A DNA stretch of 8,900 nt from positions 1-8,900 of the forward strand of contig VEPB01000369.1 in assembly GCA_012026715.1 (NCBI GenBank), given 5' to 3'. This DNA is from Methylococcaceae bacterium (GTDB lineage Bacteria; Pseudomonadota; Gammaproteobacteria; Methylococcales; Methylococcaceae). The notes under the pieces are model-generated. The model saw only the letters and a list, made by a program, of their open reading frames with translations. It made no database searches and was not told the origin of the DNA. Position numbers and translations under genes: made by a program. Shown piece after piece: positions 5,201-8,900 of this stretch (its first letter is position 1; every line of letters begins with the position of its first letter).

Positions 5201-6228
5201 GCGAGAGCCCCCCCGGCACCCGGGACCGCGGATCATCCCCTCGTTCCGGGGGGGCTCTCGCTCATCCGACCCTTTGGGCCACCTTCTCCCAAGGGGAGAA
5301 GGGAACAGGCGGCGACTGTGAGCCGCAAACCCCTGCCAGGACGGAGCGATCCGGATTCAACGGTGTTCTCATCGTCGGTTGCGGCGATGTGGGCCGGCGG
5401 GTGGCGCGGCTGGAGCAGGAGGGCGGTCTGGCGGTGACGGCGCTGGCGCGCAGCGAGGATTCGGCCCGCCAGCTCCAGCGCTTGGCCATTGCTCCGCTCC
5501 GCGGCGACCTCGACGATCCGGGTTCACTTTCCCGTTTGACCGTTCAGGGGCAGATCCTCCATTACCTCGCCCCGCCGCCGGGGGAGGGGGAAGGCGATCC
5601 CCGCATCGGGTGCCTGCTGGCGCGGCTGCGGGCCGGCAATCTGCCTGCGGTCGTGGTCTACATCAGCACCAGCGGGGTTTACGGCGACTGCGGCGGTGCC
5701 TGGATCGACGAGGACCAGCCCCTCGATCCCCAGACCGACCGCGCCCGGCGCCGGGTGGCGGCGGAACGGGCGCTGCAGGCCTGGTCGGCGGACACCGGCG
5801 TGCCCGTCGTGGTGCTGCGGGTGCCCGGCATCTACGGCCCCGGCCGGCTGCCCATCGACCGCGTGAGCGCCGGCCGGCCACTGTTACGTGAGGATCAATC
5901 GCCCTATTCCAACCGGATACATGCCGACGATCTGGCCGCCGCCTGTTTTCTCGCGGCGCGGCGGGGCAGGGCGGGGGCTGCCTACAACGTCAGCGATGGC
6001 AACCCCACCACCATGACCGACTACTTCAACCGGGTGGCCGATCACGCCGGCCTGCCGCGCCCGCCCCAGATCGGCCTGGACGAGGCGCGCCGGGTACTTC
6101 CTCCGGCCTTCCTGTCTTTCCTGGAAGAATCCAAGCGGCTCGACAATCGGCGCATGCTCGCCGATCTGCGTCTGACCCTCCGCTATCCCGACCTCGATCT
6201 GGGACTGCCGGCCTGTCTGGCCGGGTAA
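5197..6228 (+). CDS. Atypical SDR / NAD-dependent epimerase-like protein (YeeZ-like)
   Basis: A Rossmann-fold protein whose recognisable domain starts at residue 57 (VLIVGCGDVGRRVA, the dinucleotide loop G61-x-G63-x-x-G66). Family landmarks follow: YISTSGVYGDCGGAW (about 155-169), LRVPGIYGPGRLP (207-219), IHADDLAAA (241-249), AYNVSDGNPTTMTDYF (262-277) and LSFLEESKRLDNRRM (306-320). Y162 lacks the lysine four residues later seen in classical SDRs, so this is an atypical member with unknown substrate; it resembles E. coli YeeZ-type proteins. The only ATG, GTG or TTG in frame between the end of creA and the Rossmann loop is GTG at 5197, which overlaps the creA stop (GTGA). That gives 343 residues with a 56-residue N-terminal extension translated through palindromic repeat DNA. 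The true start is therefore uncertain; the domain from about 5365 onward is secure. Confidence 0.8.
   Translation: MSESPPGTRDRGSSPRSGGALAHPTLWATFSQGEKGTGGDCEPQTPARTERSGFNGVLIVGCGDVGRRVARLEQEGGLAVTALARSEDSARQLQRLAIAPLRGDLDDPGSLSRLTVQGQILHYLAPPPGEGEGDPRIGCLLARLRAGNLPAVVVYISTSGVYGDCGGAWIDEDQPLDPQTDRARRRVAAERALQAWSADTGVPVVVLRVPGIYGPGRLPIDRVSAGRPLLREDQSPYSNRIHADDLAAACFLAARRGRAGAAYNVSDGNPTTMTDYFNRVADHAGLPRPPQIGLDEARRVLPPAFLSFLEESKRLDNRRMLADLRLTLRYPDLDLGLPACLAG
5198..5264. repeat. Perfect 19-bp inverted repeat beginning at the creA stop codon
   Basis: TGAGCGAGAGCCCCCCCGG at 5198-5216 is exactly complementary to 5246-5264, with a 29-nt loop. The left arm starts with the creA stop codon itself. Such a long perfect GC-rich stem should fold strongly in mRNA and could protect the creA 3' end or limit expression of the next gene. 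No T-run follows, so it is not a typical intrinsic terminator. It directly adjoins a second palindromic element. Confidence 0.8.
5261..5303. repeat. REP-like element (CTCATCCG...CCTTCTCCC/GGGAGAAGG)
   Basis: The block begins CTCATCCGACCCTTTGGG (small CCC-TTT-GGG hairpin), followed by a 9-bp stem CCTTCTCCC (5282-5290) and GGGAGAAGG (5294-5302) with a 3-nt loop. This order (CTCATCCG, a short CCC/GGG hairpin, CACCTTCTCCC and its complement) matches a dispersed intergenic repeat that I recall from many proteobacterial genomes. It lies in the stretch that would be translated as the N-terminal extension of the SDR protein. Confidence 0.7.
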
Positions 6229-6369
6229 TGCACGGACTGTTTCCTGATCCGCTCCCTTGGCCTGCTTCTGCGCCTCAGAGGGCGATGGTAGACTGAATAT
6301 CCATACTAACGGGCTAGGTAATAGTCCGCGTTCCGTCGTTATGCGATCACCCAATCAAAGGAGTCTTCG
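6229..6369 (+). promoter_or_regulatory. sodB leader region
   Basis: This 141-bp gap precedes sodB. It ends with a strong ribosome binding site, AAAGGAG at 6357-6363, 6 nt before the ATG. The AT-richer part at about 6288-6325 (TAGACT...TAGGTAAT) is the likely promoter area, but no well-spaced -35/-10 pair can be named. I see no clear Fur or IscR site. Confidence 0.4.
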
Positions 6370-6951
6370 ATGAGTCACGAACTGCCCGCTCTGCCGTACG
6401 CCAAGAATGCCCTGGAACCCCACATCTCCGCGGAAACGCTGGAATTCCACTACGGCAAGCACCACCAGACCTATGTGACCAACCTGAACAATCTGATTCC
6501 GGGTACCGAGTTCGAGAGCCTGTCCCTGGAAGACATCGTCAAGAAGTCATCAGGCGGCATCTTCAACAACGCCGCTCAGGTGTGGAACCACACCTTCTAC
6601 TGGAGCAGCCTGTCCCCCAATGGCGGTGGTGCGCCCACCGGCGCCCTGGCCGAGGCCATCGAGAAGAGCTTCGGTTCCTTCGACAAGTTCAAGGAAGAGT
6701 TCACCAAGTGCGCCGTGACCACCTTCGGTTCCGGCTGGGCCTGGCTGGTGAAGAATGCCGACGGCAGCCTCGCCCTGGTCAGCACCAGCAATGCCGCCAC
6801 CCCGCTGACCACCGGTCAGACTCCGTTGCTGACCTGCGACGTCTGGGAGCACGCCTACTACATCGACTATCGCAACGTCCGGCCCAAGTACCTGGAAGCC
6901 TTCTGGAGCCTGGTCAACTGGGAGTTCGCCGCGGCCAATTTCGCGGGCTAG
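6370..6951 (+). CDS. sodB: Iron superoxide dismutase
   Basis: A 193-residue cytoplasmic superoxide dismutase converting superoxide to oxygen and hydrogen peroxide. The four metal ligands are present at H27, H74, D157 and H161 (FHYGKHH, VWNHTFYW, DVWEHAYYIDY), the same numbering as E. coli SodB. Q70 in AAQVWNH and the adjacent residues mark the iron rather than the manganese form, in which the active-site glutamine sits at a different place. There is no signal peptide. Length and termini match the family, and no key residue is missing. The start is firm (AAAGGAG 6 nt upstream, MSHELPALPYAKNALEPHIS being the classic N-terminus). It appears to be a single-gene transcript bounded by its own leader and a GC-rich stem-loop downstream. 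Iron- or redox-responsive control is usual for sodB, but no operator was recognised here. Confidence 0.97.
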   Translation: MSHELPALPYAKNALEPHISAETLEFHYGKHHQTYVTNLNNLIPGTEFESLSLEDIVKKSSGGIFNNAAQVWNHTFYWSSLSPNGGGAPTGALAEAIEKSFGSFDKFKEEFTKCAVTTFGSGWAWLVKNADGSLALVSTSNAATPLTTGQTPLLTCDVWEHAYYIDYRNVRPKYLEAFWSLVNWEFAAANFAG

Positions 6952-6958
6952 CGGTGGT

Positions 6959-6993
6959 CCGCCGGGCCGGCCGGTTTGCCATCGGCCCGGCGG
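6959..6993 (+). terminator. Stem-loop after sodB
   Basis: A perfect 11-bp GC stem, CCGCCGGGCCG (6959-6969) and CGGCCCGGCGG (6983-6993), with a 13-nt loop, lies 8 bp after the sodB stop codon. G-T wobbles can extend it at both ends. There is no T-run after it, so it may need Rho or act as a 3' stability stem. It separates sodB from the promoter of the next gene. Confidence 0.6.
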
Positions 6994-7019
6994 GAACCGG
7001 AGTCGCGGAGGCAATGCCC

Positions 7020-7025
7020 TATAAT
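7020..7025 (+). promoter_or_regulatory. Consensus -10 element (TATAAT) before the DUF411 gene
   Basis: A perfect TATAAT occurs 32 bp before the ATG at 7058, in otherwise very GC-rich DNA. Transcription would start near 7032, giving a short leader of about 26 nt. No good -35 hexamer is visible 16-18 bp upstream (the area reads CCGGAG), and the TG of an extended -10 is not correctly placed, so it may need an activator. Confidence 0.4.
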
Positions 7026-7057
7026 CGGGTTTCACCGTTTTCAAGAGCACTGCCGCC

Positions 7058-7546
7058 ATGATCCGATCGTTCCCCTTTACCGTCTTGCTGCTGTCCCTCA
7101 CCGCCTGCGTCGCAGTGGCCGAGGACAGTCCCTGGGACCAGCCCACACCTGCGCTGGCCAAGCCGCAGGAGATGACGGTTTATCGCAGCCCCACCTGCGG
7201 CTGCTGCAAGAAATGGATGTCGCACATGGAAAAGCAGGGCTTCGTCCTGAAGGACGTGCCGTCGGAAGACATGGAGGCCGTCAAGGCCAAGCTGGGGGTG
7301 CCGGATTACCTGGCGTCCTGCCATACCGCCGTGGTGGACGGTTACCTGGTGGAAGGCCATGTGCCGGCGGGGGATGTGAAGCAGCTCCTCACCGGCAAGA
7401 AAACATCCGCCCTGGGATTGGCCGTGCCGGGCATGCCGGCAGGTACTCCGGGCATGGAGATGGGCGGGAAAAAGGACAAGTTTTCCGTCATCGTCTTCGA
7501 CAAGCAAGGCAATGCCGATCAGTTCCACGAATACGCCAAGTACTGA
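7058..7546 (+). CDS. Exported DUF411-family metal-binding protein
   Basis: A 162-residue member of the DUF411 family, often found near copper-resistance genes and thought to bind metal. The N-terminus MIRSFPFTVLLLSLTACVAVAED is an export signal. LTAC fits a lipobox with C17 as the lipidated residue, but cleavage after AVA is also possible. The core has the thioredoxin-like start TVYRSPTCGCCKKW (C47, C49, C50), a second site ASCHTA (C88, H89), then GYLVEGHVPAGDVKQLL. A Met/Gly-rich segment PGMPAGTPGMEMGGKKD (M126, M133, M135) that could bind copper follows, and the protein ends with a conserved-looking FSVIVFDKQG block. The ATG has no obvious Shine-Dalgarno, so translation may be leader-dependent or inefficient. 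It is followed 14 bp later by glk. No copper ATPase or oxidase is nearby, so the metal assignment rests on the family and on these residues. Confidence 0.9.
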   Translation: MIRSFPFTVLLLSLTACVAVAEDSPWDQPTPALAKPQEMTVYRSPTCGCCKKWMSHMEKQGFVLKDVPSEDMEAVKAKLGVPDYLASCHTAVVDGYLVEGHVPAGDVKQLLTGKKTSALGLAVPGMPAGTPGMEMGGKKDKFSVIVFDKQGNADQFHEYAKY

Positions 7547-7560
7547 TCGGGAGCCCGACC

Positions 7561-8559
7561 ATGGGACTACAGGTATTGGCCGGAGACATCGGGGGCACCA
7601 AGACCAAGCTGGCGGTGTTCCAGGTGAGCGCCGACGGCTTGCACGTCACCGCCGAGCAGGTTTTCGAGAGCCGGGCCTATCCGCGGTTTGCCGAACTGAT
7701 CGAGGAATTTCTGGAGGCCCACGGGTGTGACCTGGCCGCCGCCTGCCTGGGGGTGGCGGGTCCGGTGCGCGACGGCCGCTGTGCCACCACCAATCTGCCC
7801 TGGGAGGTGGATTCCGGCGCCCTGGCCAAGTTGCTGGGGGTTTACCGGGCGGAGCTGCTCAACGATTTGCAGGCCATGGCGCTGGGCATGCTGCAACTGG
7901 AGGCTGGAGAGTTCGTGGAGTTGAACCCCGGCCACCTCCACCGCGAGGGCAACCGTGCGGTGATTGCTGCCGGCACCGGATGCGGCGAGGCGCTCCTGTA
8001 CTGGGATGGGCGCGGTTACCATGCCATTGCCACCGAGGGTGGACACGGCGATTTCGCGCCCAACAGTCCGGAGCAGGACGCGTTGCTGGCATTTTTGCGG
8101 GACCAGTTCGGTGGCCATGTCAGCTACGAGCGGCTGTTGTCGGGACCTGGGCTTTACAACATCTACCGGTTTTTGCGCGAGCGGGAGCCCGGTAGCGAGT
8201 CGCCGGAGTTCGCGGCGGGATTGGAGCAGGGCATCGATCCCGGCCGGCTGATCGGCGAATTTGCCGATCAACGGGAAGACGGACTTTGCCGGAGGGCTTT
8301 GCGGCTGTTTGCCAGTGTCTACGGCGCCGAAGCAGGCAACCTGGCCTTGAGGGGCCTGGCGGTCGGCGGAATCTTCGTGGGCGGCGGAATTGCCCCCAAG
8401 GTTCTGCGTTACCTGCAGGAAGGCGGCTTTCTCGCGGCATTCTGCGACAAGGGCCGATTTGGGCCGCTGTTGAAGGGCATTTCGGTGAAGGTCGCCACCA
8501 ACCCGGACGTGGGGTTGCTGGGGGCAGCCGGCAGGGCGAGGCAGTTGGCGTTGGTGTGA
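7561..8559 (+). CDS. glk: Glucokinase (E. coli Glk family)
   Basis: A 332-residue ATP-dependent glucokinase, converting glucose to glucose 6-phosphate in the cytoplasm at entry to glycolysis and related routes. The family motifs are in order. They are phosphate-1 GDIGGTKTKLAVF (8-20), CLGVAGPVRDG with TTNLPW (62-81), LLNDLQAMALG with catalytic D102, phosphate-2 AAGTGCGEALL (136-146), EGGHGDFAPNS (159-169) for glucose contact, and the adenosine-site GGIFVGGGIAPK (269-280). It lacks the zinc-binding cysteine cluster of ROK kinases, and its length fits the Glk family (E. coli 321). The ATG at 7561 is chosen over upstream in-frame starts because GGGAG precedes it and the motif block begins 8 residues in; upstream frame lies within the DUF411 gene. 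Probably co-transcribed with that gene (14-bp gap), though the two have no obvious functional link. Confidence 0.95.
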   Translation: MGLQVLAGDIGGTKTKLAVFQVSADGLHVTAEQVFESRAYPRFAELIEEFLEAHGCDLAAACLGVAGPVRDGRCATTNLPWEVDSGALAKLLGVYRAELLNDLQAMALGMLQLEAGEFVELNPGHLHREGNRAVIAAGTGCGEALLYWDGRGYHAIATEGGHGDFAPNSPEQDALLAFLRDQFGGHVSYERLLSGPGLYNIYRFLREREPGSESPEFAAGLEQGIDPGRLIGEFADQREDGLCRRALRLFASVYGAEAGNLALRGLAVGGIFVGGGIAPKVLRYLQEGGFLAAFCDKGRFGPLLKGISVKVATNPDVGLLGAAGRARQLALV

Positions 8560-8669
8560 CGGGGTGGCCACCGTTGGTCCTGCCGTAGCGCTGTTGTCAC
8601 TGGCGTTTTTCGGGATGCGTTGGGCAGCGATGTGACGTTTTGTATCGCTGCGCGATGGCTTGATTGAAT
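8560..8669. other. Non-coding stretch after glk
   Basis: No credible gene is present. A 10-bp palindrome GGTGGCCACC (8563-8572) lies 4 bp after the glk stop but has no loop and so is not a convincing terminator. The rest shows no recognised motif. It leads into the large palindromic element that fills the remainder of the window. Confidence 0.5.
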
Positions 8670-8892
8670 GTGGGTTCTCGGACCCACGGCCGAGGAACTT
8701 TCTTTTGCGCGGCCAAAAGAAAGTTCCCAAAGAAAAGGCCGCCCCCAGCCGCGAAAGCCCTTGCGCTCCTCGCTTTCAGCAGGGGTTGGCAGATGGGCGA
8801 TCCGTCGCCCTCTGCCAACGCGCGGCATCCTTGCCGCGCCCCTTCGGGCCGATCCTGCTGAAAGCTGCGGTGCTCAGCGCGGCTGCAGGGGG
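8670..8892. repeat. Large nested palindromic element with at least six stems
   Basis: Ordered stems seen directly: (1) GTGGGT/ACCCAC, 8670-8687; (2) a perfect 14-bp stem GGAACTTTCTTTTG (8694-8707) with 8714-8727; (3) an outer arm CCCCCAGCCGCG (8742-8753) with 8878-8892, the right side carrying a 3-nt insert; (4) inside it GCTTTCAGCAGG (8772-8783) with CCTGCTGAAAGC (8854-8865), 12 bp perfect; (5) inside that GTTGGCAGA-T-GGGCGA (8785-8800) with 8805-8819, 15 bp with one bulge and a 4-nt loop; (6) GCGCGGCA/TGCCGCGC (8820-8839), 8 bp with a 4-nt loop. Stems 3 to 6 make a cloverleaf-like fold. The GGAACTTTCTTTTG...CAAAAGAAAGTTCC and AAAGAAAAGGCC modules resemble a dispersed element I recall from several proteobacteria. 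It may continue past the window. It follows glk and could also serve as its 3' end. Confidence 0.8.
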
Positions 8893-8900
8893 TTAAAGAG

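Noticed and set aside
7567..8730. Open frame of 387 codons on the minus strand opposite glk
   Set aside because: Antisense shadow of glucokinase that starts inside the palindromic element.
8660..8896. Small plus-strand open frames of 65-78 codons after glk
   Set aside because: They are translations of the nested palindromic element; no ribosome binding site or independent coding evidence.
1..8900. CRISPR array, tRNA, rRNA, integrase or transposase
   Set aside because: No regularly spaced direct repeats, no tRNA cloverleaf with the conserved arms, and no mobile-element protein was found. The cloverleaf-like structure at 8742-8892 lacks the conserved tRNA sequences.

Overview
The window looks like ordinary chromosome from a GC-rich proteobacterium, most likely a gammaproteobacterium. 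This rests on the E. coli-type glucokinase, iron superoxide dismutase, CreA, and DUF411 and GFA proteins, and on short palindromic repeats of a style common in proteobacterial intergenic DNA. The genus cannot be settled from the sequence alone. There is no phage, transposase, CRISPR array, tRNA or rRNA.

Layout. Positions 1-2722 are read on the minus strand. In transcription order they carry prolyl-tRNA synthetase (proS), a small exported ankyrin-repeat protein, a GFA-family zinc protein, and the first codons of a gene running off the left edge. A 225-bp divergent region follows (2723-2947). From there everything is on the plus strand: a membrane M48 metalloprotease with a pseudopilin-like C-terminal domain; an unrecognised 101-residue protein; creA; an atypical SDR/epimerase-like protein whose only usable start overlaps the creA stop; sodB; an exported DUF411 metal-binding protein; and glucokinase (glk). 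The last 341 bases hold no gene but contain an elaborate nested palindromic element.

How the genes relate. The 101-aa gene, creA and the SDR gene are tightly packed and probably co-transcribed. The DUF411 gene and glk are 14 bp apart and probably co-transcribed from a promoter with a perfect TATAAT. sodB appears to stand alone between its own 5' region and a strong GC stem-loop. No common pathway ties the window together; it is a mixture of housekeeping, stress and envelope functions.

Most worth a second look: (i) five intergenic palindromic elements in 8.9 kb, one of which begins inside the creA stop codon and seems to have been absorbed as an N-terminal extension of the next gene; (ii) the nested multi-stem element at the right edge; (iii) the M48 protease joined to a GspG-like domain; (iv) an archaeal/eukaryotic-type ProRS that has lost most of its usual C-terminal zinc ligands. 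I did not find a convincing new multi-gene system.
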